This document shows positions 44,730 through 56,298 of a stretch of DNA of 64,000 nucleotides, piece after piece. The stretch is from Sphingobacterium alkalisoli (GTDB taxonomy: Bacteria > Bacteroidota > Bacteroidia > Sphingobacteriales > Sphingobacteriaceae): positions 186,001 to 250,000 of the forward strand of contig NZ_SUKA01000001.1 of the NCBI RefSeq assembly GCF_005049105.1, given 5' to 3'. The notes beneath the pieces are model-generated. The model was not told where the DNA came from, did no database searches, and saw nothing but the letters and a program-made list of their open reading frames with translations. Position numbers and translations under genes: made by a program. Within the stretch, counting starts at the first letter, position 1. Each line of letters opens with the position of its first letter.

Positions 44730-44824
44730 ATGAGACCACGGGACGACAGCAAGATTACAGCGATCCGGTAGCACTCGTGCTGACAATTGAAATTACGAAA
44801 AAGCTAAAGGACGCACTTATTTAG
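44730..44824 (+). pseudogene. Decayed TetR-family regulator, N-terminal remnant
   Basis: The ATG at 44730 begins MRPRDDSKITAIR, the typical opening of Bacteroidota TetR regulators, then hits TAG at 44769. In another frame (44762-44821) the text continues as VALVLTIEITKKLKDALI, which resembles the following helix of such regulators, and ends at TAG 44822. So a frameshift and a truncation have removed all but about 33 residues. The palindrome 18 bases upstream would be its old operator. The GH2 gene begins 82 bases later. Confidence 0.55.
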
Positions 44825-44900
44825 TAAAATTGTGCTTTAGTGTATGTTATACAGTCTATATTCGAGAAAAAATATAGTATTCATCAAGATAAAAACGTAA

Positions 44901-48683
<3,783 letters not shown>

Positions 48684-49047
48684 AGTTGAAGATCTGAGAA
48701 ATCTACAAACTTCAAAATTTTGCTCCGACATCCATCTGAGCTGTTTGTATCGACTAGAACTAAACGTGTAATACTAACAAGATATTTATGATGCATAAGC
48801 TAAGGCCTGCCAGTTAAATAATAGTTATATGTTCCCTCCAAGCTTTAACATAACATGAACTGACCAATAAGTTAAAACCATGTGCCTTATTTTGCATCAC
48901 TATCAAAACTGGAATTTGTCAATGGTCATTTTGGGGTATCCACAACTTACTTACCTCAACAGCTGTTGGATGAGTTTGATCATCAGTCTGAACGAAGGAT
49001 CAGGGTAGGCCACCCGGTTGACCGTACTGTGTATAGGCATCTGCTTT
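48684..49047. other. Spacer between GH2 and the acidic-tailed protein
   Basis: The 364-base spacer has no supported gene. On the minus strand a frame directly after the acidic-tailed protein reads for about 29 codons from an ATG at about 49043 and ends near 48955, with a Leu/Ile-rich end; it has no recognised relatives. No strong terminator was seen for either flanking gene. Confidence 0.3.
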
Positions 49048-50040
49048 TCATCCTTGCGATTCTCCTTCCCCCTCTTCCATTCCGTCATCGTCATCCTCGC
49101 CACCGAAAGCAGCCATACCGCCCATCATAATCCCCAGTAGCTTCATCCCGTAGTCTATATCCGTTAGGGCATACAACGGTGCTGTTTTCTTTGCAATCAG
49201 CATATCGTCACTTACGGGCGTCTTTTTGACGGAGACTATTTCATACACCATGGTAGGTTCGTTCCCGTTATCCAGGTAGATGTCGATGCGCATAATCCCA
49301 TGATCTTCGGGCAAATAGTAAGGATGTGAAAAATTGATCACTTTCGGAAGATCTTTGCTCGTATACACGACCAGTTTGTGTAACTGTATGGCAGGCATGC
49401 CTAATGAAGAAGGCGCTTCCTGCTGCAAAGCCTTTGGTGTATAGGTCGCAATGGAACACATATAGCCTGCGACGTCTGCTGTATTGGAAGACCGTTCCAC
49501 CTTAAAATTTTGGGAGGAAATACGCTTATCTGCTGTGAACAGCTCTTCGTACCCATCAGAGGGCTTATAGGCAGAGGTTACCGCCTCTGTCGGCTGAATC
49601 AGCGAAGCCGTATAAAGAAAAGCTTCATCGCTTTGTTCATTATGGTAGTGCTGTATCTCGTACCCTAACCCTTTGGTCTTGACCATGGCCACCTTATCCT
49701 TTATATAGATAGTCGCTTGCGGAGGCGTCATGATCATGGCCATTCCAAGCATCGGATTTTTCTCCATCATCGACTGCATTCGAGCAAAATCCTGAGCTGG
49801 AATGCTTTTGTATAAAGCTGCGAGCTGTTGCTGGATATCCCCCTTTTGATAATCAATATTCTCTGTGATCGTGCTGAGATCGACTCCTGCAAGTGAAACC
49901 TTTGTGGTCAGGATACCTTGGAACACAGGATCCTGTACGTTTTTATTTTCTTTAACAGGTACTTTAGTATCGGAACCCGAGGCCATCCGAATAGATGCAA
50001 AGGACAGGATAATTAGGAATAAATAATTTATTTTGGACAT
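49048..50040 (-). CDS. Exported protein of unknown function with acidic C-terminus
   Basis: A 330-residue protein starting at the ATG at 50040, which gives a signal peptide ending near RMASGS (residue 22); an upstream extension to 50121 is not signal-like. The body contains a helical MMEKNPMLGMAMIMTPPQ segment followed by beta strands (ATIYIKDKVAMVKTKG, VAGYMCSIATY, LHKLVVYTSKDLPKVINF), a layout like DUF4412-type periplasmic proteins. The last 20 residues are very acidic (GGEDDDDGMEEGEGESQG). Function not recognised. Confidence 0.75.
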   Translation of the reverse strand: MSKINYLFLIILSFASIRMASGSDTKVPVKENKNVQDPVFQGILTTKVSLAGVDLSTITENIDYQKGDIQQQLAALYKSIPAQDFARMQSMMEKNPMLGMAMIMTPPQATIYIKDKVAMVKTKGLGYEIQHYHNEQSDEAFLYTASLIQPTEAVTSAYKPSDGYEELFTADKRISSQNFKVERSSNTADVAGYMCSIATYTPKALQQEAPSSLGMPAIQLHKLVVYTSKDLPKVINFSHPYYLPEDHGIMRIDIYLDNGNEPTMVYEIVSVKKTPVSDDMLIAKKTAPLYALTDIDYGMKLLGIMMGGMAAFGGEDDDDGMEEGEGESQG

Positions 50041-50303
50041 GATTGTTTGGATTTTAATCCCTATATAATTTATCAGGATAAAGTTAAACCTATTTACTTC
50101 AACTGGCAATGTGGATAGCAAAATTTAATCGCAACTTAACAGAAAATAAAAAAGCTAACATTTGCCACGTCTTGATGATACACTTGCATAGAACCTAAAT
50201 ATTTGCTGCCACGCATATTAAGCAATCCCTATAATACAGCAGGAATCAGCCAGGTTAATGTTATGTTAACAAAAACATAACTTCCGACTCGTTTTTCATT
50301 GGC

Positions 50304-50404
50304 TAATTTTGTGTTCGAATTCGACGATGCAATAGGTCAAAAAGGGAATAGACAGGTTCATAGAACAATGGCTGGAAGGCGATGAGTCGGCTCTTATTCC
50401 CTTT
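50304..50404 (+). ncRNA. Candidate small transcript with promoter box and long hairpin
   Basis: An exact TAATTTTG box (50304-50311) is followed by an inverted repeat AAAGGGAATA (50341-50350) and TATTCCCTTT (50395-50404), extendable by GA/TC with one bulge. The inner 44 bases also read in one frame as a short start-less peptide. No T-run follows. The surrounding 50041-50575 spacer has no gene, so this is the only structure in it apart from the tRNA terminator. Speculative. Confidence 0.25.
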
Positions 50405-50523
50405 ATTTAACAAGCTTAATGATACAATGCGATAGCTATAGAAAGAAAACAGATGAATATCGAACCCCGAGGATAAATCTGACAGTCTCGTATATCGCTT
50501 ATTTTCAGTGGATTATAAGTAAT

Positions 50524-50560
50524 AAAAAAAGGCAAACCAGAATTAGATCTGAATCTTGCC
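50524..50560 (-). terminator. Terminator of tRNA-Glu
   Basis: On the minus strand GGCAAGATTCAGA pairs imperfectly with TTCTGGTTTGCC (span 50560-50531), then TTTTTTT (50530-50524). It begins 15 bases after the tRNA 3' end. Confidence 0.75.
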
Positions 50561-50575
50561 TCTTTTGCAATTTTG

Positions 50576-50647
50576 TAGCCCGTAGGGGAATCGAACCCCT
50601 GTTTCTAGAATGAAAATCTAACGTCCTAACCCCTAGACGAACGGGCC
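50576..50647 (-). tRNA. tRNA-Glu (anticodon TTC)
   Basis: On the minus strand the 72-nt cloverleaf opens GGCCCGT and closes ACGGGCT plus discriminator A (7-bp acceptor with a terminal G-T pair). The anticodon loop ATTTTCAT carries TTC for glutamate, and the T arm AGGGG-TTCGATT-CCCCT is complete. CCA is not fully encoded (only CA follows). Promoter and terminator flank it, so it is a single-gene unit. Confidence 0.95.
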
Positions 50648-50665
50648 ATTTCTCATTTGGTGATG

Positions 50666-50695
50666 CAAATATAGAGGCTTTTTTATAAGTTCCAA
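50666..50695 (-). promoter_or_regulatory. Consensus promoter of tRNA-Glu
   Basis: On the minus strand TTG (50695-50693), 19 bases, TATATTTG (50673-50666); an exact Bacteroidota -33/-7 pair. Transcription would start about 12-14 bases before the mature tRNA 5' end. Confidence 0.75.
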
Positions 50696-50745
50696 AATAT
50701 TTTCACCGCCAAAATTGTAACTTATTGGATCTTAATTTTTTATTT

Positions 50746-52020
50746 TTAAATAAGGTCGAATCCAATGTCCGTTCTGAAGTATTTTCCTTGATAAAAAATA
50801 CGCCCGGCATCAGCCGTTGCCTGTTGTAATGCCGAAAAAAGGTCATCCTGTAATGTAGTGACGGCTATTACGCGTCCACCTGCAGTCACCACTTCGCCGT
50901 TTACCTCTTTCGTGCCAGCGTGGAATACAATGGATTCTTTTACATTCTCGATATTGGAAATCACTTTCCCCGAATCGTAGTCGCCCGGATAACCACCCGA
51001 TACCAACATGACGGTAACTGCCGTTTTTGGTGAAACCGTATACGAGCGCGTTTCTAAATTTCCTTGTGCAACGCCTTCCAACAGATCGACAAGATCGGAT
51101 TCTATGCGAGGAAGTACCGACTCTGTTTCTGGATCACCCATGCGTACGTTGTATTCGATCACAAAAGGCTCGCCGTCGATGTTCATTAGGCCGATGAAGA
51201 TAAATCCTTTATAGGGAATGTTGTCTTTTTTAAGACCTTCAATCGTAGGTTTGATAACACGTTCTTCTACTTTGCTTAAAAAGGTTTCATCTGCAAACGG
51301 TACAGGTGATATGGAGCCCATTCCGCCGGTATTCAAACCCGTATCACCTTCGCCGATACGTTTATAATCCTTTGCAGAAGGTAGTACTTTATAGGAAGTT
51401 CCGTCGGTCAATACAAATACAGAAAGTTCAATGCCCTTTAAAAACTCTTCGATAACGACTACACTGCTCGCATCGCCAAATTTAGCATCGGCAATCATTG
51501 CCGTAAGTTCGTCTTTGGCATTATCAAGAGTCTCGCAGATCAAAACACCCTTACCGGCAGCTAATCCATCGGCCTTTAAGACAATCGGAAGGTTCTGGGT
51601 GTCGAGGTATGCCAATCCGTCTTCTAAATTTGATTTGTCAAAGGATTTATAGGCTGCAGTAGGGATCTGATGTCTGAACATAAACTCCTTTGAAAAGTCT
51701 TTGGATCCTTCCAGCTGGGCACCAAGTTGTTGCGGACCAATCACCGCGATGTGCCTAACATCTGCTCTATCTAAAAAATAATCATGAATTCCTTTTACCA
51801 ATGGTTCTTCTGGTCCTACTAAGATGATCTCGATACTGTTTTCTAGGGCAAAAGCTGCAATTCCCTCAAAATCGGTCACTTTCAATGGTACGTTTTGACC
51901 ATATGCACCCGTTCCGGCATTGCCTGGAGCAATAAAAAGTTTTGATAGTTTGGGGCTTTGTGCTAGTTTATAAGCAAAGGCAGATTCACGTCCACCGGAT
52001 CCAACGATTAAGATATTCAT
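50746..52020 (-). CDS. purD: Phosphoribosylamine-glycine ligase
   Basis: A 424-residue ATP-grasp enzyme that joins glycine to phosphoribosylamine in purine synthesis. Start strand MNILIVGSGGRESAFAYKLA, IVLKADGLAAGKGVLI (ATP loop), NTGGMGSISP and EYNVRMGDPETE are all present. The ATG at 52020 was chosen over an upstream one (52104) because the conserved protein begins there and the promoter box sits between the two. A TATCTTTG box lies only 4 bases upstream of this ATG. Single gene here, not in a pur operon. Confidence 0.97.
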   Translation of the reverse strand: MNILIVGSGGRESAFAYKLAQSPKLSKLFIAPGNAGTGAYGQNVPLKVTDFEGIAAFALENSIEIILVGPEEPLVKGIHDYFLDRADVRHIAVIGPQQLGAQLEGSKDFSKEFMFRHQIPTAAYKSFDKSNLEDGLAYLDTQNLPIVLKADGLAAGKGVLICETLDNAKDELTAMIADAKFGDASSVVVIEEFLKGIELSVFVLTDGTSYKVLPSAKDYKRIGEGDTGLNTGGMGSISPVPFADETFLSKVEERVIKPTIEGLKKDNIPYKGFIFIGLMNIDGEPFVIEYNVRMGDPETESVLPRIESDLVDLLEGVAQGNLETRSYTVSPKTAVTVMLVSGGYPGDYDSGKVISNIENVKESIVFHAGTKEVNGEVVTAGGRVIAVTTLQDDLFSALQQATADAGRIFYQGKYFRTDIGFDLI

Positions 52021-52024
52021 GGAA

Positions 52025-52032
52025 CAAAGATA
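52025..52032 (-). promoter_or_regulatory. -7 box (TATCTTTG) at the purD start codon
   Basis: Exact TAnnTTTG on the minus strand, ending 4 bases before the purD ATG. With the usual start point, the mRNA would be leaderless or nearly so. Confidence 0.5.
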
Positions 52033-52135
52033 TTGATGTCTGTTAAGATTACATAAATTTTTACCTATCATAATGCGAATTGCATAATATTTTTTATCTT
52101 TCACCTATTAGATTTTAAATCAATTGACAATAATT

Positions 52136-54778
52136 ATGAGAGCCTTTTGCCTATTATGTTTCTTTTTGCTGGTTTGTTCAACGGGTTATACCCAAGATAT
52201 TCAAAACACATTAGCGAAAGCGGATGATTTTTATCAAGCGAACCCACAGGAGAAAATGTATCTACACCTGGATAAGTATGCTTATACGGCGGGAGAAACT
52301 ATTTGGTTTAAGGCGTATACGACGATCGGCATTCACAATTTCTTTTCCAATTTGAGCGGCATTGCTAATGTGGAGTTGATTAGTCCCAGTGAGGAGATTG
52401 TAGCTGCTATAAAAATTCCATTGATTTCGGGCTTAGGCATTGGCGATCTGTTATTGAGCGACACGATAGTAGAGGGATCCTACCGACTTCGGGCGTATAG
52501 CAACTGGATGCGTAATTACGACGATGCCTATTTTTACGATCGTACGATCCAGATCAGCAACGGTCGTCTGGACAATGTCTTGACAACGACATCCGTCGTA
52601 TCGGAGGAGAAAGATCACATCTATTCGATTGCTTTGAAAAGCATGGCCGGAACACCGCTTGTTAAAACAAGTATACGTTATGAAGTAATGAACGAAGGCG
52701 AATCGGTAGATAAAGGGCGAACAACGAGTGATGAGAAGGGAGTAGCAACCATAAAAGTAAATAAGAAGCATCAAATGCCAATTATTAAACTCCGGTTTGA
52801 AAATATGGAGAAGATGAATATCACGAAGCTGATCAAAGCTCGTATACCGCAACAGGACAATAATTTGCAAGTTTTTCCGGAAGGGGGTAAATTGTTGGCC
52901 AATGCCATCAACAACATTGGGATAAAGGCGATTCAACCGAATGGATTGGGGATAAAGGCGAAGCTTGTCGTGTTAACTGGAGCGGACACGGTTGTTTCTG
53001 TAGAAACAAATGAACTGGGGATGGGGGCATCATCCCTATTTGTTCGTGAGAATGATGTACTTAAGGCATTTGCAGAGTTTTCGGACGGATCCAAAATAGA
53101 AGTGCCTTTCCCTGCGGCAGAAAAATCAGGTTATTCGCTTCTCGTTAATAATCTAAATCCAAGTAAAGTATATGCCCAGTTGAATGCGTCTCCGGATTTG
53201 ATCGATCAAAAGGACATGTATTTCGTCGTACAGCATCTAGGGCAAATTTATTTCGTGTCGAAACAAAAGTTAACGAAGAACGAATTGGTTTACGCCGTGG
53301 ATAAGGCTAAATTGCCAACCGGGGTCGTAACAATCTCCATTCTAAATGATCGCTTTGTACCGGTGGTAGAGCGTGCTTTTTTTAGCTATAAACCGGAGAG
53401 CGTACTTCCCGTGGAACTAAAGTTGGATAAAGCTAGTTATGCTACGAGGGAGAAAGTGGAGGTGAAGTTGAATGTAGGGACACAAGGGGATAGTATTCGA
53501 TATGCGGCGTTATCGGCAGCTGTGGTCGACCTGTCTAAAATTAAAGATGATTATGCGGTAGCTCCAAATATACTATCCACGTTGTTTTTGAGTTCGGACT
53601 TAAAAGGATTCATTGAAAACCCGGGCTATTATTTTAGTAATGATGTAAAAACAACGGATCTGGATTTTCTAATGCTCACACAAGGATGGAGAAGTCTGGA
53701 TTGGAAAAGCCTGGGCATCGTCGATACGCCTCGATTTGAACCGGAAAAGTCCTTGAAGATTTCCGGTTACACTAGAAAGCTAGGTAGAAAAGCCGTTGAG
53801 CCGAATGCCTCTGTTCAGCTTATTTCCACCAAAAATTTTATGGATTATGTCGATACCCTATCTTCGGAAGAAGGTTATTTTGAATTCGACCAGTTATTGT
53901 TCCCCGATAGTGTCAAGTTTTTGGTCTCGGCTAAAAATGAGAAAGGGAAAAATAATATTGACATCGAGATCAATACTCCCGAAATGCCTTTGATTTCTGC
54001 GAATCGGAATGCGGCCTTAGAACGAAGCGATATCAATAGTTTTTATAAAGACGAAATTAATAATTCAAAGCAGTTTTTTGCCGAATTGGAACGTAAGGGG
54101 TTGATGGAGAGAGCGATCGCTATTGAAGAAGTGGTGGTGCGGGCAAAAAAGAAGCGTGCTGCGGAAAACTCCAGTAATCTCAATGGATCTGGTAATGCCG
54201 ATCAGATTATCTCAGCGGAGGATTTGTCTACCTGTGCAAGCTTAGAGATGTGTCTTGCGGGCCGTCTAATGGGAGTGACTTTCATGGGGGGTATTCCGTA
54301 TAATACCCGCGGAAATGTCCCTATGCAGGTGGTATTAGATGGGATGTACATCGAAGCAGATCAGTTGTCGATGGTTAATGTAGCTGATGTGGAGAGCATA
54401 GAAGTATTACGGAATATTAATTATACATCGATATACGGTTCATATGGAGGTAATGGCTTGCTGATTATTACTTCGAAGACGGGAGCATCAGCTATGCGAA
54501 GCTTTACGCCGAAAGGATTAGTCACCATACAGCCACAGGGTATACATGTAAACAGAACGTTTTACAAACCGGCCTACGATGTAACAGATGAAGGTCAACT
54601 TAATCGTGATTTCCGCACTACCATACATTGGGATCCAAGCCTGGTTGCCGATAAGGACGGGCAAACTTCTTTTCAATTTTTCACTTCGGATGGGAAAGGG
54701 AAATATTTAATGGTTATTGAGGGAATCGATTTAGGCGGACGGGTCGGTAGGAAGACCATTGAGTTTGATGTAAAATAG
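52136..54778 (+). CDS. Exported MG2-domain protein with TonB-plug-like C-terminal region
   Basis: An 880-residue exported protein; the ATG at 52136 yields a signal peptide (CLLCFFLLVCSTGYTQD), whereas a TTG 12 bases upstream only adds residues. Near the N-terminus (about 35-150) is an MG2/alpha-2-macroglobulin-like domain (KMYLHLDKYAYTAGETIWFK), followed by several beta-sandwich repeats. Residues about 680-790 contain a TonB plug-like block (EEVVVRAKKK, CLAGRLMGVTF, VPMQVVLDGMYIE, VESIEVLRNINYTSIYGSYG) but no barrel follows; the end is another beta domain. This hybrid layout is seen in Bacteroidota, role unknown, perhaps a periplasmic partner of TonB transporters. Confidence 0.8.
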   Translation: MRAFCLLCFFLLVCSTGYTQDIQNTLAKADDFYQANPQEKMYLHLDKYAYTAGETIWFKAYTTIGIHNFFSNLSGIANVELISPSEEIVAAIKIPLISGLGIGDLLLSDTIVEGSYRLRAYSNWMRNYDDAYFYDRTIQISNGRLDNVLTTTSVVSEEKDHIYSIALKSMAGTPLVKTSIRYEVMNEGESVDKGRTTSDEKGVATIKVNKKHQMPIIKLRFENMEKMNITKLIKARIPQQDNNLQVFPEGGKLLANAINNIGIKAIQPNGLGIKAKLVVLTGADTVVSVETNELGMGASSLFVRENDVLKAFAEFSDGSKIEVPFPAAEKSGYSLLVNNLNPSKVYAQLNASPDLIDQKDMYFVVQHLGQIYFVSKQKLTKNELVYAVDKAKLPTGVVTISILNDRFVPVVERAFFSYKPESVLPVELKLDKASYATREKVEVKLNVGTQGDSIRYAALSAAVVDLSKIKDDYAVAPNILSTLFLSSDLKGFIENPGYYFSNDVKTTDLDFLMLTQGWRSLDWKSLGIVDTPRFEPEKSLKISGYTRKLGRKAVEPNASVQLISTKNFMDYVDTLSSEEGYFEFDQLLFPDSVKFLVSAKNEKGKNNIDIEINTPEMPLISANRNAALERSDINSFYKDEINNSKQFFAELERKGLMERAIAIEEVVVRAKKKRAAENSSNLNGSGNADQIISAEDLSTCASLEMCLAGRLMGVTFMGGIPYNTRGNVPMQVVLDGMYIEADQLSMVNVADVESIEVLRNINYTSIYGSYGGNGLLIITSKTGASAMRSFTPKGLVTIQPQGIHVNRTFYKPAYDVTDEGQLNRDFRTTIHWDPSLVADKDGQTSFQFFTSDGKGKYLMVIEGIDLGGRVGRKTIEFDVK

Positions 54779-54812
54779 AAAATGGTGGGATTTTTTAAAT
54801 CCCACCATTTTC
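54778..54812. terminator. Bidirectional terminator
   Basis: GAAAATGGTGGGATTT (54778-54793) and AAATCCCACCATTTTC (54797-54812) form a perfect 16-bp stem with a 3-base loop, between two convergent genes; T-rich on either strand. Confidence 0.9.
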
Positions 54813-55336
54813 TATTTTAATGAAGCAATTAAATCGCTCTCTCGCGAAGAGATTTTACTGATCATGTATCGTTTAGTATCGGTTATCTGCATCTCGTCGA
54901 GTGCATGGATGATGTCCTTGGTGCGTGCATCCTTATTCGGCTTAATCAATACGATCATATCTTTGCCGTCGGTTGTAAGGGGAATAGCACGTTTCAATTT
55001 TAACAAAATAGCCCGCAGCTCCGGCGATTCTAGCTCTATTTTTTGTGGTTTCGAGAGCGGCTGGTCGAGATTCCCATGGTACCAGGTTACTTCATTTTCC
55101 GCAAGCAGGAGTGAAATAATCCGACGTTCATCTATCTCCACGGGTTTTTCGTTTCCATTATCGGGCATGGCCACATCCAGCGAGTTCGGTTTGTTAAGCG
55201 ACGTCGTTAACATGAAGAATGTAATTAATAGAAAGGCTAGATCGACCATTGCGGTAAGATCGACCTTTGGTGCTTGCCGGCGTACACGATGTTGCTTTGT
55301 CGTTACGGGCGCTGATTTTTGATTTAATTCTGCCAT
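54812..55336 (-). CDS. ExbD/TolR biopolymer transport protein
   Basis: A 174-residue protein with one membrane helix (about 31-49, VDLAFLLITFFMLTT) preceded by a basic N-terminus and PKVDLTAMVD, where the Asp in the helix start is the proton-conducting residue of ExbD. The periplasmic part is beta-rich and longer than in E. coli ExbD (141 residues). No exbB or tonB gene is next to it; it stands alone between convergent and divergent neighbours. It should energise one or more TonB receptors. Confidence 0.88.
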   Translation of the reverse strand: MAELNQKSAPVTTKQHRVRRQAPKVDLTAMVDLAFLLITFFMLTTSLNKPNSLDVAMPDNGNEKPVEIDERRIISLLLAENEVTWYHGNLDQPLSKPQKIELESPELRAILLKLKRAIPLTTDGKDMIVLIKPNKDARTKDIIHALDEMQITDTKRYMISKISSRESDLIASLK

Positions 55337-55529
55337 GGTTTCGATAATTAGTGATTAAGCAAAAGAAGTAGATTATTTATATGAATGATGATGTAAAGCT
55401 GTTCTTTCCATAAAATGGTGTATAAAAAAATGCTTATCTTGTGTCAAACTTAATGGAGTTTAGGTTGTGTATATACAAGACAGTATAGGTGCTGTCTTCG
55501 TAATTTTTTGGTGGAACTAAGTTGAAACG

Positions 55530-56297
55530 ATGAATTTTTTAAAAGTCATAAAAGACGATCATATTTTTCATATTACCTTGGATCGGGGCAAGTCGAATGC
55601 AATTGACATCCATATGGTGAACGAACTTATTGCAGCGATTCAGGAAGCCGAGGTAGACCCCGCAATTGAAGGGCTGATATTATCGGGTAAAGAGGGGTTC
55701 TTCTCCTCGGGATTGGATCTAATTACGCTTTATGATTACAATGCCGAAGAAATGAAGGAGTTTTGGAGCCGCTTCATGTTGCTACTTCATAGCTTGGCAA
55801 GTTTCTCTAAGCCAGCTGTCTCTGCGATTACAGGGCATAGTCCGGCGGGAGGGTGTGTCTTAGCGATTTGTTGTGATTATCGTATTATGGCGGAAGGGGA
55901 ATATATTATTGGATTGAATGAGGTACCGGTAGGTATCGTTGTACCAGATAGCATATTTGAACTGTACAGTTTTTGGTTGGGCAAGGCACAGGCCTATCGT
56001 TTTTTGTTAGAAGGTAAATTACTCAAGCCACAGGAAGCATTGAAAGTGGGACTGGTGGACGAAGTGGTGGATTTCAATCGGATCCAGAACGCCTCTATGC
56101 GTAAGGTGAAAAGTGTTACCCAGTTTGAAAAAAATGCGTGGCGGCTTACAAAGCTCAATTTAAGGAAATCGCTTTTATCAACGCTTTCCGAAAATCATGA
56201 TACGGTGATCGATCAAGTTTTAAAACAATGGTGGTCTCCAGCCACCCGGACCGTTATGAAAACGATTATTGCTAACTTAACGCATAAAAAAGCTTAA
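55530..56297 (+). CDS. Enoyl-CoA isomerase-type crotonase (delta3,delta2-enoyl-CoA isomerase-like)
   Basis: A 255-residue crotonase-fold enzyme with oxyanion-hole blocks GKEGFFSSGLDL and GHSPAGGCVLAICCDYRIM. Glu131 in IIGLNEVPVGIV matches the single catalytic Glu of mitochondrial delta3,delta2-enoyl-CoA isomerase (GLNETQLGI), and the second Glu of true hydratases is not evident. So it should shift cis/trans-3 double bonds to trans-2 during oxidation of unsaturated acyl-CoA. One base separates it from a dienoyl-CoA reductase-like SDR, the partner enzyme of the same process. General enoyl-CoA hydratase is the alternative. Confidence 0.8.
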   Translation: MNFLKVIKDDHIFHITLDRGKSNAIDIHMVNELIAAIQEAEVDPAIEGLILSGKEGFFSSGLDLITLYDYNAEEMKEFWSRFMLLLHSLASFSKPAVSAITGHSPAGGCVLAICCDYRIMAEGEYIIGLNEVPVGIVVPDSIFELYSFWLGKAQAYRFLLEGKLLKPQEALKVGLVDEVVDFNRIQNASMRKVKSVTQFEKNAWRLTKLNLRKSLLSTLSENHDTVIDQVLKQWWSPATRTVMKTIIANLTHKKA

Positions 56298-56298
56298 T

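Noticed and set aside
48955..49045. Short minus-strand frame after the acidic-tailed protein
   Set aside because: Only about 29 codons, no family resemblance and no expression signal; kept as part of the spacer description.
52451..52936. 161-codon minus-strand ORF inside the MG2/plug gene
   Set aside because: Antisense shadow; the plus-strand frame has signal peptide and domains.
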